From an uncultured Dehalococcoidia bacterium (lineage in GTDB: Bacteria > Chloroflexota > Dehalococcoidia > Tepidiformales > Tepidiformaceae), in NCBI GenBank assembly GCA_937954195.1, contig CALFYR010000312.1, forward strand, positions 1 to 5,840: DNA of 5,840 nt, in the 5' to 3' direction. Positions 1-5,840 of this stretch are shown piece after piece; positions within the stretch are counted from its first letter, which is position 1, and each line of letters starts with the position of its first letter. Under the pieces are notes generated by a model. The model saw nothing but the letters and a program-made list of their open reading frames with translations, had not been told where the DNA came from and searched no databases. Made by a program: the position numbers and the translations under genes.

Positions 1-52
1 GTCAATCTCCGGTTTGTAAAAAGAGAAAACGCGGAATCGGGTGAAAGAGTTA
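1..52. other. Intergenic sequence, no gene seen
   Basis: This short A-rich stretch (on the plus strand) lies left of the stem-loop. No start codon with a convincing reading frame and no RNA gene is visible. On the minus strand it supplies the T-rich sequence that follows the terminator stem. Confidence 0.5.
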
Positions 53-85
53 ACCCGGGTGCGCCTCGTTATGGCGCACCCGGGT
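53..85 (-). terminator. Probable intrinsic terminator of the surface-protein gene
   Basis: A perfect 13-bp inverted repeat, ACCCGGGTGCGCC at 53-65 and GGCGCACCCGGGT at 73-85, encloses a 7-base loop. It lies 37 bases beyond the stop codon of the minus-strand gene at 123. Read on the minus strand, the stem is followed by a loosely T-rich stretch (TAACTCTTTC, with further T runs near positions 20-28), so the U-tract is imperfect. On the plus strand no T-tract follows. The stem is strong enough to stop transcription or protect a 3' end for the minus-strand gene. It could also serve a plus-strand gene that ends left of the window. Confidence 0.75.
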
Positions 86-122
86 CTTGCCTCCTGACCA
101 AACAGCTGCAGAGGTAGGAAGA

Positions 123-1106
123 TCAGCGCGTGGTTTGGGCGGCGCGCTTCCTCAGGGACCACCCGAAGAGCGCACCTGACACCGCGACGATGCCAATGGC
201 GAGGAGGGAGAGGGACGAGACACCGTTGCCATCGGCGGCCAAAGCCGAATCACCGGTGTTCGGGGGCAGAGGAATGAAGCCGGGCTGGCGTGCACCGGCG
301 ACTTCGCTGACAGGGGTGACACCCGGCGGGACGAGGTCGCTGGCATCGCCGACCACACCGGGGCCGAACCCCGGGGCGATGGTGTCCACAGGAATCTGGA
401 CTTGCAGGTCGTCGGGGAGGGCGGGGCAGGGGGTTACGATGAAATCGATGGCCTGGGCCGCGCTGCTGAGCTGGACGTTCCGGGTTGGCGCAGCGACCGA
501 GTAGAAGGCGCCGCCCGCACAGGTGGTAGCGGTGTCGTTGCCGAGAACCTGGCGAACCACATACGAACCGTGAGGGAGCGCGGCAGTCGCCGCCGAACCG
601 GTGGGAGCATCGCCGCTGGTGCTTACATTAAGGGTGGCGACGACCGCCCCGCCGGCACTGACGATTTCGTAGCGCCACGTTCGGGCGGCCGCGTTGATGC
701 CTGCATCCAGCGTGGTGCGGACTTCGATCGATCCGGTCCCGGCGAAGTTCACCTGGCCAGAGGCCAACTCCTGGCCGGCGAACGAAACCGTGACGGTGGC
801 GACGCCAGCCGTGGTGCGATTCACGAAGACCGTTCCCTGCGCGACATTTGTTGCGACCGGGGTGGGAGGGAGGACGCCCGCAAGGGTGGCGCCTTCCACG
901 TCGTAGGTGAAGCTCGGGAGCGTGGTGGTGTTGCCCTCGATCCGTACAAGGAAGACCGCGTCGCTCCCCGCCGGGTAGGAAGCGGCGGCGGGAGCGACGG
1001 TGACCGTGAATGCCTGTTGAGCGCTGGCCGTGCCAATGGACGCGAAGGAGAACCCCACCAGGGCGGTGAGGAACGAAGCAACGGCGAGACGAAGGGTGTT
1101 GGTCAT
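123..1106 (-). CDS. Secreted surface protein with sortase-like C-terminal anchor
   Basis: The predicted product of 327 residues is exported and probably held at the cell surface. Seen in the sequence: a signal peptide (residues 1-29, one Arg, a hydrophobic core and a likely cleavage site TASA|QQ); two Thr/Val/Ala-rich, probably beta-sandwich segments (about 32-130 and 127-225); a Pro-rich stalk (about 228-278); LPPNTG at 280-285; a hydrophobic helix (about 297-317); and the basic tail RKRAAQTTR. The second segment has a 'PHGSYVVRQ' pattern like prealbumin-type (SpaA/Cna-B) repeats, which is only a resemblance. Cys196 and Cys227 may form a disulfide. The ATG at 1106 is chosen because the signal peptide starts there. 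The frame stays open to a GTG at 1208, which would add 34 residues, and no clear Shine-Dalgarno precedes the ATG. No enzymatic motif was recognised, so ligand and role are unknown. An adhesin or envelope stalk protein is the general expectation. Confidence 0.85.
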   Translation of the reverse strand: MTNTLRLAVASFLTALVGFSFASIGTASAQQAFTVTVAPAAASYPAGSDAVFLVRIEGNTTTLPSFTYDVEGATLAGVLPPTPVATNVAQGTVFVNRTTAGVATVTVSFAGQELASGQVNFAGTGSIEVRTTLDAGINAAARTWRYEIVSAGGAVVATLNVSTSGDAPTGSAATAALPHGSYVVRQVLGNDTATTCAGGAFYSVAAPTRNVQLSSAAQAIDFIVTPCPALPDDLQVQIPVDTIAPGFGPGVVGDASDLVPPGVTPVSEVAGARQPGFIPLPPNTGDSALAADGNGVSSLSLLAIGIVAVSGALFGWSLRKRAAQTTR

Positions 1107-1299
1107 GAGAGAAGCAGGGAACGTTGCGATGGGAGCGGACCGCGGCACACACCCCCTGTGCGCTGCGAAATGTCCGTGCCGGCAACCCTTTCGATGCTTA
1201 CTGTCCACTGCTCGACCACCATCAGTGAACGCAACGTGAATGTACCGCAGCGAGTCAAGCCTGCGCCATAAGAACGGGGTTAGAAAGCTACCGGCCGTC

Positions 1300-1339
1300 C
1301 ACCAAATGGCGACGGTGCGGCCACCGCCACATTTGGGTG
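1300..1339. repeat. Imperfect inverted repeat (40 bases) in the divergent region
   Basis: Outer arms CCAAATG (1302-1308) and CATTTGG (1330-1336) are perfectly complementary over 7 bases and can extend by CA/TG if G1337 is bulged. An inner stem CGGTG (1313-1317) and CACCG (1322-1326) closes a CGGC loop. No T-tract follows on either strand, so a terminator is unlikely. It lies just upstream of the promoter of the large gene, which fits a regulator-binding site or a structured element in the leader of the minus-strand transcript. Confidence 0.55.
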
Positions 1340-1341
1340 AT

Positions 1342-1361
1342 CTCCCGAGTTCGGCCGGGAG
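1342..1361. promoter_or_regulatory. Candidate operator palindrome upstream of the large gene
   Basis: CTCCCG at 1342-1347 and CGGGAG at 1356-1361 form a 6-bp inverted repeat with an 8-base centre. It ends 10 bases before the candidate -10 hexamer at 1372, so it covers the place where a -35 element would be, and no recognisable -35 hexamer is present there. A dimeric regulator bound here could repress or activate the gene. Short GC-rich palindromes occur by chance in this kind of DNA, so confidence is low. Confidence 0.35.
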
Positions 1362-1368
1362 GGGGTTC

Positions 1369-1377
1369 TGCTAGAGT
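1369..1377 (+). promoter_or_regulatory. Extended -10 promoter of the large gene, probably leaderless
   Basis: TGC at 1369-1371 followed by TAGAGT at 1372-1377 matches the extended -10 pattern TGn-TAnnnT. No good -35 lies 16-18 bases upstream, which is common for extended -10 promoters. With the usual 6-8 bases from -10 to transcription start, the RNA would begin at about 1384-1386, at or next to the A of the ATG at 1386. There is also no Shine-Dalgarno sequence. Both facts point to a leaderless mRNA. Confidence 0.6.
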
Positions 1378-1385
1378 CGCCTGGG

Positions 1386-4022
1386 ATGTTGAGCATTCGC
1401 GCCGATGAGCATCGATACCTGGTGTCCGCCGCCCCTCACGAGGCGGCACTCCTACGCACCATCCCGGGAGTGCGCCAGCTCGCCGCGAACGGTGCGCTCC
1501 AGGCGCCACGGCAGCCCGGCACCATCCTCGCGCTCGACGACCTGTTCGGGGATGACGGCTGGAGTGCCTCGTCGGACCTTTCGACGGAAGTCGCGGAGGC
1601 GCGCCAGCGCGAGCATCCGCCCGCCGCGGGCGAGGCGGTCGCCGAACTCGAGGGCAAGGAAATCTCGATTACCTGCCAGTACGGCGATAAGGAACTGGTG
1701 AAACTCGTCCCCGGGTACCGGTGGTCGGCGGCCCAGCGGCGATGGTTCCTGCCGGCCCAGCCGATGGCGTTACGCATCCTGGAGCGCCACTTCGGCGAGA
1801 AGCTCAACGTGAGCGATGCGGTCCGGGAGTACCTGGCACTGAAGGAGATTGACGAACGAGCCGCGTTCGAGCGTGCGAGCCAGCATCAACCGGGGCCGGC
1901 CGCGCCGCCGAGCGAACCCTTGATCGAGCTGGAACAGGCGCTGGAGGCCGCGGAAGCCGCGGCCGAGCTGCCGGCACAGGGACAGGACGCATTGCTTGAT
2001 CGGTTGGATAAGCTCGCAGGCGCCGTCGAGGAGCTCGTTGACCTCCTGCGCGACCGGCTCTCGCCGGGTGACCTTGCACGGCAAACGCCAACCCCCGCCG
2101 CCCCGCAGGCTGAAGAGCCGCCCGAGGGAAGCGAGCAGGCGAACTGGCGCGAACTGCTTGTGGCCGTCCACCAGGATGCGAGCGCGGCGATGCCACGCGT
2201 TTCCGCGCTGTTGCAGACGGCGGCCCCAGAGAACCTTCCTTCACTGCGAGCCGTTACCGGCATCGGCCAGTGCCTGCTCGGTGACGATGAAGCGTCCCTG
2301 CGCTCGCTGCGGCGGGCCATGGGCGATGCGGCACCGCTGGACGATGAGCTGGCCGGCGCCGCGCGAGACGCCTACGCCAGGTCGGCACTGCGGATGTTCG
2401 CCGCGGCAATGGGCCCCATGCACGAGCCGGTCCGGGCCGACGATGTCATGGAGCTGTTGCGGGTCGAGATTCACCAGGCGGGCGCGGGTTTCGCCCCCGA
2501 AGCGTTGGTATCGAAGGAATCGGCATCCCTGCTTGAGTACCTCGTGAACGATCCGCTGCTCAGAGTCGCCTCGCCCACGCTGAGCGATTGCTGCCGGGTG
2601 GCGCACCTGCTCGCCGTCTCGCGAAGCGGTTCGTGGATGGTTGTTGACCGGGTCACCGACCTGCTTCGCGACCGTGAGATCGGGGCCGATGGCTTCGGGC
2701 TCGCCGTCGCGATCATGGCGAACGCGTTATTCGATGCCTCGTCGATGGACGAGTGGCGCTATCGCTGGCCGTCGGACGATTCGGGGACTGCCGAACTTCG
2801 TTGGCTGACGGAGGCATGCCTGGAGAAGTTGCCAACGGCCCATGCGGAAACCGCGCAGCTGGCGGCGCTCGCGTGCCTGGCGTGCATCGCGGGTGGGCCG
2901 CTCGAATGGGCGACCATGGATGAGCGCCGCCGGCTCGTGAAGTTCATCCCGCTTGCCAGCCATCAGCGCGCGTACGCGGAATTCCTCGCCGCCTACCAGC
3001 CGGCCGCAAACGGCGTGAAGCGCATCGCCGAGCAGTTCCCGGGCTACCTGGCGGTACTCCAGGAACAACCGCTCGCGCGGTCGTACACCCACATGCTCGA
3101 CGCGTTCGTGATGCAGGAGAGCAGCGCCAGCGGCCTGGCACAGCGGCTTGCGGACGATGTCATCGCCGGGGCCCTTCGCAAGCGCGGCCTCGCCGACCCA
3201 TCGGTCCTGATCGAACTGCTCGACCTGATCTCCGAAGCGCCGAAGGGCGACTCGAAACTAAATGAACTGGCGGGGCTCATCGAGGACGGCGAATTCGTCG
3301 GCGCCGAGGCGTTCACCCATGAACAACGGCTCGTGGTGTACGGCCGGGCACTGGATGAGGCCCGCAAGCGCGGACACGATGTGGATGGAGTCATCGCCTT
3401 CGACCGGGTCGTGCGCGAACGTCTCGCTCACGGTGAAGCCGACGAGGTGAAGAGCCTGTGCGAAGAGCTGACCGGGACGTTCAGGGCGCTGCGCGTCCAG
3501 GCCGCCGTCTACGAGGTTCTCCTTGAACTCCAGCTCGAAGCGGGCGAACCCTACGAGAAGACGGCGGAGGAGCTGAACCGGCTGGCGAAGCGGCCACAGG
3601 CCGAGGAACTCAACCTCGAGCTCGGTGGACTGGTGCTGGCGTACCCGGAGGTGGCCGGCATGTTCGCGCGGGATGACGCCACCCCGGCGATACCTCCCCG
3701 TGGTGGCCGGGTCGTCCTCATCGGCGGGCATGAATGGCTCAAGAAGCACGCCGGCCGGGTGCTCAGTTCCGAATGGGGAATTGAGGTCTCCTGGCTTGGC
3801 CCGGAATCGGCGAAGAACGGAGCCCAGGCGCTGGCGTTGGCGGCGGGGAGCGCCGACCTGCTGGTGGTCAATGCCGCCTGCATCAGCCACGCGGCGAGTG
3901 GGCGCGTCCTCGCCGTGGTGAAGGAAACCGGCATGCCGTATGTCATGCACCATTCTCGCGGCGTCGGTGCGCTCCTGAGCCTGGTGTCGCAGGCGCTCCA
4001 GCAGCCAGTCGCGGCGAACTGA
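1386..4022 (+). CDS. Large protein: tandem HARP-like modules, helical body, DUF2325 C-terminus
   Basis: This 878-residue protein has no function that I can name. In order: two related modules at about 3-55 and 92-138, the second with PGYRWSAAQRRWFLPA, like the HARP motif of annealing helicases; a predicted coiled coil (about 176-226, rich in Leu, Glu and Ala); a Pro/Glu linker (229-250); about 500 residues of Leu/Ala/Glu-rich, probably helical sequence (255-765) without an obvious repeat unit; and a DUF2325-like domain (about 775-872). No signal peptide, membrane helix, Walker A or nuclease motif is seen, so it is probably cytoplasmic and not an ATPase. The ATG at 1386 fits the promoter 8 bases upstream and there is no better upstream start. 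It is divergent from the surface-protein gene and 124 bases before leuC, which has its own promoter, so it may be monocistronic. HARP modules elsewhere bind DNA, so a DNA- or RNA-linked sensing or scaffold role is possible, but this is inference. Confidence 0.9.
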   Translation: MLSIRADEHRYLVSAAPHEAALLRTIPGVRQLAANGALQAPRQPGTILALDDLFGDDGWSASSDLSTEVAEARQREHPPAAGEAVAELEGKEISITCQYGDKELVKLVPGYRWSAAQRRWFLPAQPMALRILERHFGEKLNVSDAVREYLALKEIDERAAFERASQHQPGPAAPPSEPLIELEQALEAAEAAAELPAQGQDALLDRLDKLAGAVEELVDLLRDRLSPGDLARQTPTPAAPQAEEPPEGSEQANWRELLVAVHQDASAAMPRVSALLQTAAPENLPSLRAVTGIGQCLLGDDEASLRSLRRAMGDAAPLDDELAGAARDAYARSALRMFAAAMGPMHEPVRADDVMELLRVEIHQAGAGFAPEALVSKESASLLEYLVNDPLLRVASPTLSDCCRVAHLLAVSRSGSWMVVDRVTDLLRDREIGADGFGLAVAIMANALFDASSMDEWRYRWPSDDSGTAELRWLTEACLEKLPTAHAETAQLAALACLACIAGGPLEWATMDERRRLVKFIPLASHQRAYAEFLAAYQPAANGVKRIAEQFPGYLAVLQEQPLARSYTHMLDAFVMQESSASGLAQRLADDVIAGALRKRGLADPSVLIELLDLISEAPKGDSKLNELAGLIEDGEFVGAEAFTHEQRLVVYGRALDEARKRGHDVDGVIAFDRVVRERLAHGEADEVKSLCEELTGTFRALRVQAAVYEVLLELQLEAGEPYEKTAEELNRLAKRPQAEELNLELGGLVLAYPEVAGMFARDDATPAIPPRGGRVVLIGGHEWLKKHAGRVLSSEWGIEVSWLGPESAKNGAQALALAAGSADLLVVNAACISHAASGRVLAVVKETGMPYVMHHSRGVGALLSLVSQALQQPVAAN
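1392..1550 (+). other. First HARP-like module (degenerate copy), residues 3-55
   Basis: The segment ends with HEAALLRTIPGVRQLAANG, then PRQP and LDDLFG. It aligns with the second module through a hydrophobic pair, (I/V)PG-x-R, a central Ala, P-x-QP and a terminal L-x-x-x-FG. The Trp residues that mark the second copy are absent, so this copy may have lost or changed its binding surface. Assignment rests on the internal match and not on the motif alone. Confidence 0.45.
1659..1799 (+). other. Second HARP-like module, residues 92-138
   Basis: A beta-rich start (EISITCQYGD) is followed by a short helix and PGYRWSAAQRRWFLP, then a helix ending in LERHFGE. The PG-x-R-W, six residues, W-x-x-P spacing is the hallmark of HARP-type modules in SMARCAL1-like annealing helicases and some bacterial SNF2 proteins. 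Here no helicase domain follows. The resemblance is by eye. Confidence 0.5.
3708..4001 (+). other. DUF2325-like C-terminal domain, residues 775-872
   Basis: The domain starts with a beta strand and glycine turn (VVLIGGHE, 777-783). It continues with ADLLVVNAACISHAASGRV (823-841) and ends with YVMHHSRGVGALL (852-864). GGHE near the start, a strand followed by SHA, and SRG near the end are the pattern I associate with DUF2325, a small alpha/beta (Rossmann- or flavodoxin-like) domain of unknown function. Stand-alone members are about 100 residues long, like this segment. The ligand, if any, is unknown. Confidence 0.75.
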
Positions 4023-4068
4023 ACGGGCAGTCCCCGAAGCATAACGGTCATACCTGGCGGGTCTTGGA

Positions 4069-4087
4069 CGGGCCGGCCGCAAGCCCG
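4069..4087. repeat. Short GC-rich inverted repeat downstream of the large gene
   Basis: CGGGC (4069-4073) and GCCCG (4083-4087) can form a 5-bp stem with a 9-base loop, and the palindrome GGCCGGCC overlaps it at 4071-4078. It lies 46 bases after the stop at 4022. No T-tract follows, so it is at best a weak terminator or 3'-end stabiliser for the large gene. Confidence 0.3.
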
Positions 4088-4100
4088 GAGAATGTGGCTT

Positions 4101-4109
4101 TGGTACCAT
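4101..4109 (+). promoter_or_regulatory. Candidate extended -10 promoter of leuCD
   Basis: TGG followed by TACCAT (4104-4109) fits the extended -10 pattern and resembles the TGn-TAnnnT element before the large gene. No -35 lies at the proper distance. Transcription would start near 4116, giving a leader of about 30 bases, too short for a leucine attenuator or T-box. An alternative pair, TTGGAC (4064-4069) and GAGAAT (4088-4093) with an 18-base spacer, is a poorer match. Confidence 0.5.
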
Positions 4110-4134
4110 TGCGTTCCCTATTTCGCCCCGCCCT

Positions 4135-4138
4135 GGAG
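4135..4138 (+). promoter_or_regulatory. Ribosome binding site of leuC
   Basis: GGAG lies 8 bases before the ATG at 4147 and supports that start. Its presence contrasts with the large gene and the surface-protein gene, where no such site is seen. Confidence 0.65.
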
Positions 4139-4146
4139 CCCAGTTA

Positions 4147-5553
4147 ATGTCCAACGCTCGAACGATCATCCAGAAGATCTGGGATAACCACGTGGTGACC
4201 AGCGAGGCCGGCAAGCCGGACCTGCTGTTCATCGACCTGCACCTCGTGCACGAGGTGACCTCGCCACAGGCGTTCGAAGGACTGCGTCTCGCCGGGCGCA
4301 AGGTCCGCCGCCCCGACCTCACGCTCGCGACCGTCGACCACAACGTGCCGACCATCGACCGCGACAAGCCATGGACCGACCCGCTCTCCGTGCAGCAGGT
4401 GGAAGTGCTCCGAAAGAACTGCGAGGAGTTCGGCGTGCCGCTGTTTGGGGTCGGTGATATCCGGCAGGGTATTGTCCACGTCATCGGGCCGGAGCAAGGC
4501 CTGACTCAACCAGGGATGACCATCGTGTGCGGCGATAGCCATACCGCGACGCATGGCGCTTTTGGCGCGCTCGCGTTCGGGATCGGCACGAGCGAAGTTG
4601 AGCATGTACTCGCCACGCAGACGCTCCCCCAGGCCAAGCCGAAAACCATGTCCGTGGAGGTGAACGGCGAACTCCACCCGGGAGTGACCGCGAAGGATGT
4701 CATCCTCGCGATCATCCGCAAGATTGGCGTCTCGGGCGGCGTGGGCCATGTGATTGAGTACCGGGGCGATGTCATTCGGAACCTTTCGATGGAAGGCCGC
4801 ATGACCATCTGCAACATGTCTATCGAGGGCGGCGCGCGAGCCGGGCTAGTTGCGCCCGACGAGACGACCTTCGCCTACATGGAGGGCCGCAAGTTCGTAC
4901 CGCAGGGCGCGGAGTGGGAGAAGGCGCTCGACGCGTGGCGCCAGCTGCCGACCGACGAAGGCGCGGAATTCGACACGAACGTCACCCTCAATGGTGGCGA
5001 GATCGAACCCTGCGTGACGTGGGGGACAACCCCCGCGCAGAGCGTCCCGGTCACGGGGCGGGTGCCATCACCGGATGAGGCGGCCAATCCGCAGGCGAAG
5101 GAACTTGCCGAACGCTCGCTCCAGTACATGGGCCTGAAGGCCGGGACGGCCATCCAGGACATCTCGATCGACCGCGTCTTCCTCGGGTCATGCACGAACT
5201 CCCGCATCGAAGACTTGCGGGTGGCGGCGGACATTGTTCGCGGGCGCAAGGTGGCGGACACGGTGAAGGCGATGGTGGTCCCCGGTTCTGGCCTCGTGAA
5301 GGCGCAGGCCGAACAGGAGGGCCTCGATGCGATCTTCAAGGAGGCGGGATTCGAATGGCGCGAAGCGGGCTGTTCGATGTGCCTTGGCATGAACCCGGAC
5401 ATCCTGATGCCGGGCGAACGGTGCGCCAGCACCTCGAACCGCAACTTCGAAGGGCGCCAGGGCCGCGGCGGCCGGACCCACCTCGTGAGCCCCCAGATGG
5501 CAGCGGCAGCAGCCATCGCCGGTCACTTCGTCGATATCCGGGAGTGGAAGTAA
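4147..5553 (+). CDS. leuC: 3-isopropylmalate dehydratase large subunit LeuC
   Basis: LeuC with LeuD forms isopropylmalate isomerase, which converts 2-isopropylmalate to 3-isopropylmalate by dehydration and rehydration, in leucine biosynthesis in the cytoplasm. The aconitase-family large subunit carries the 4Fe-4S cluster. Its ligands are visible as Cys349 (GSCTNSR) and Cys409 and Cys412 ([11 protein letters not shown]). Other family signatures are ATVDHNVPT near residue 60, [20 protein letters not shown] near 122-141, [13 protein letters not shown] and the C-terminal [11 protein letters not shown]. The length of 468 residues matches the bacterial, E. coli-like type (466) and not the shorter archaeal/HacA-like type of about 420. 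The start is fixed by the Shine-Dalgarno site and by the conserved N-terminus. The TAA stop is three bases before leuD, so the two are cotranscribed. No truncation or missing catalytic residue is seen. Confidence 0.98.
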   Translation: MSNARTIIQKIWDNHVVTSEAGKPDLLFIDLHLVHEVTSPQAFEGLRLAGRKVRRPDLTLATVDHNVPTIDRDKPWTDPLSVQQVEVLRKNCEEFGVPLFGVGDIRQGIVHVIGPEQGLTQPGMTIVCGDSHTATHGAFGALAFGIGTSEVEHVLATQTLPQAKPKTMSVEVNGELHPGVTAKDVILAIIRKIGVSGGVGHVIEYRGDVIRNLSMEGRMTICNMSIEGGARAGLVAPDETTFAYMEGRKFVPQGAEWEKALDAWRQLPTDEGAEFDTNVTLNGGEIEPCVTWGTTPAQSVPVTGRVPSPDEAANPQAKELAERSLQYMGLKAGTAIQDISIDRVFLGSCTNSRIEDLRVAADIVRGRKVADTVKAMVVPGSGLVKAQAEQEGLDAIFKEAGFEWREAGCSMCLGMNPDILMPGERCASTSNRNFEGRQGRGGRTHLVSPQMAAAAAIAGHFVDIREWK

Positions 5554-5556
5554 CCC

Positions 5557-5840
5557 ATGGACAAGTTTCAGCCAGTGAAGGGCCGCGCCATCCCAATGAA
5601 CCGCGCGGACGTGGACACCGATCAGATCATCTCCAAGGAGTTCCTGAAGCGGATCGAGCGCACGGGCTTCGGGCCGTTCGCCTTCGATGAGTGGAAGAAG
5701 GACCCGGACTTTGTGCTCAACAACCAGGAGTTCAAGGGCGCGCCGCTTATGGTGACCGGGCCGAACTTCGGCTGCGGGTCCTCGCGCGAACATGCCCCGT
5801 GGGCGCTGGAGGATATGGGCCTCAAGGCGATCATCGCGCC
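5557..5840 (+). CDS. leuD: 3-isopropylmalate dehydratase small subunit LeuD (5' part, cut by window end)
   Basis: The first 94 codons of the small subunit are present. LeuD supplies the swivelling domain that completes the active site and binds the substrate's variable group in the LeuCD heterodimer. Diagnostic segments are [20 protein letters not shown] (18-37), then [10 protein letters not shown], and [15 protein letters not shown] (70-84), the substrate-binding loop of the family. The '[12 protein letters not shown]' insert marks the long (about 200-residue) bacterial form, which agrees with the long LeuC. The ATG at 5557 is four bases after the last base of the leuC stop, and a purine-rich GGAAG at 5546-5550 inside the end of leuC can serve as ribosome binding site. 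The frame is open to the window edge. Close spacing implies translation coupled to leuC. Confidence 0.97.
   Translation, partial: MDKFQPVKGRAIPMNRADVDTDQIISKEFLKRIERTGFGPFAFDEWKKDPDFVLNNQEFKGAPLMVTGPNFGCGSSREHAPWALEDMGLKAIIA

Larger units (their letters stand above)
1107..1385. other. Divergent intergenic region between surface protein and large gene
   Basis: These 279 bases separate two divergent start codons and should hold both promoters. The plus-strand promoter and two inverted repeats sit in the right-hand third and are listed separately. For the minus-strand gene I could not find a convincing promoter. A lone TTGACT (minus strand, 1258 to 1253) looks like a -35 element, but no -10 lies at the proper distance. 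If it is real, the surface-protein mRNA has a 5' leader of over 100 bases. No known riboswitch or RNA gene was recognised in that leader. Confidence 0.6.

Noticed and set aside
1107..1208. Possible riboswitch in the leader of the surface-protein gene (a GAAAGGGUUGCCGGC-like stretch on the minus strand)
   Set aside because: The order and spacing do not match cyclic di-GMP, cobalamin, SAM or other riboswitch cores that I know, and no consistent stem set could be drawn.
1253..1258. TTGACT on the minus strand as -35 of the surface-protein gene
   Set aside because: No TAnnnT hexamer lies 16-18 bases downstream. TACATT is present at only 8 bases distance, so a full promoter cannot be supported.
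402..1271. Plus-strand open frame of 289 codons opposite the surface-protein gene
   Set aside because: The minus-strand frame has a signal peptide, anchor motif and terminator, while this one is Gly/Arg-rich without any domain pattern. It is a shadow.
1386..4022. Large gene as an SNF2 annealing helicase
   Set aside because: Despite the HARP-like modules there is no Walker A or DEAD/DEAH-type motif anywhere in the 878 residues.
4023..4146. Leucine attenuator or T-box before leuC
   Set aside because: The predicted leader is only about 30 bases, with no leader peptide rich in Leu codons, no T-box sequence and no terminator stem with a T-tract.
3258..4484. Antisense open frame of 408 codons across the end of the large gene and the start of leuC
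   Set aside because: It lies opposite two well-supported coding regions and crosses their intergenic gap, is rich in Arg, Pro and Ser in the manner of GC-rich shadow frames, and shows no recognisable motif.

Overview
The window is high-GC bacterial chromosome with three complete genes and the 5' part of a fourth. Left to right: a minus-strand gene for a secreted, wall- or membrane-anchored protein (123-1106), closed by a strong stem-loop at 53-85; a divergent intergenic region (1107-1385) with two inverted repeats; a large plus-strand gene of 878 codons (1386-4022); and leuC (4147-5553) followed three bases later by leuD (from 5557, cut by the window end). GC-rich codon use looks even throughout, and no insertion sequence, tRNA, rRNA, CRISPR array or phage gene was seen.

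leuC and leuD encode the two subunits of 3-isopropylmalate dehydratase, the second step of leucine biosynthesis. They are of the long bacterial (E. coli-like) type, and leuC keeps all three iron-sulfur cysteines. A promoter (TGGTACCAT) and a Shine-Dalgarno site can be seen before leuC, so leuCD probably forms its own transcription unit.

The 878-residue protein is the least ordinary item. Its N-terminus holds two related copies of a short module that resembles the HARP (HepA-related protein) motif of annealing helicases (PG-x-R-W ... W-x-x-P). A coiled coil, a charged linker and about 500 residues of helical sequence follow. The C-terminus has the hallmarks of a DUF2325 domain (GGHE, ACISHA, SRG). 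No helicase or nuclease motif is visible. I know of no established function for this combination, and a nucleic-acid-linked sensing or scaffold role is only a guess. Its promoter has an extended -10 (TGCTAGAGT) that ends 8 bases before the ATG, which implies a leaderless mRNA.

The surface protein has a signal peptide, two probable beta-sandwich domains, a Pro-rich stalk, a sortase-like LPPNTG motif, a membrane helix and a basic tail, which suggests a cell envelope that handles sortase-type substrates. Together with the high GC, the probable leaderless promoter and the TGn-extended -10 elements, this fits Chloroflexota or another high-GC monoderm lineage. That placement is an inference of low confidence, because no marker gene for taxonomy is present. 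Apart from leuCD, nothing in the sequence ties the genes together functionally.
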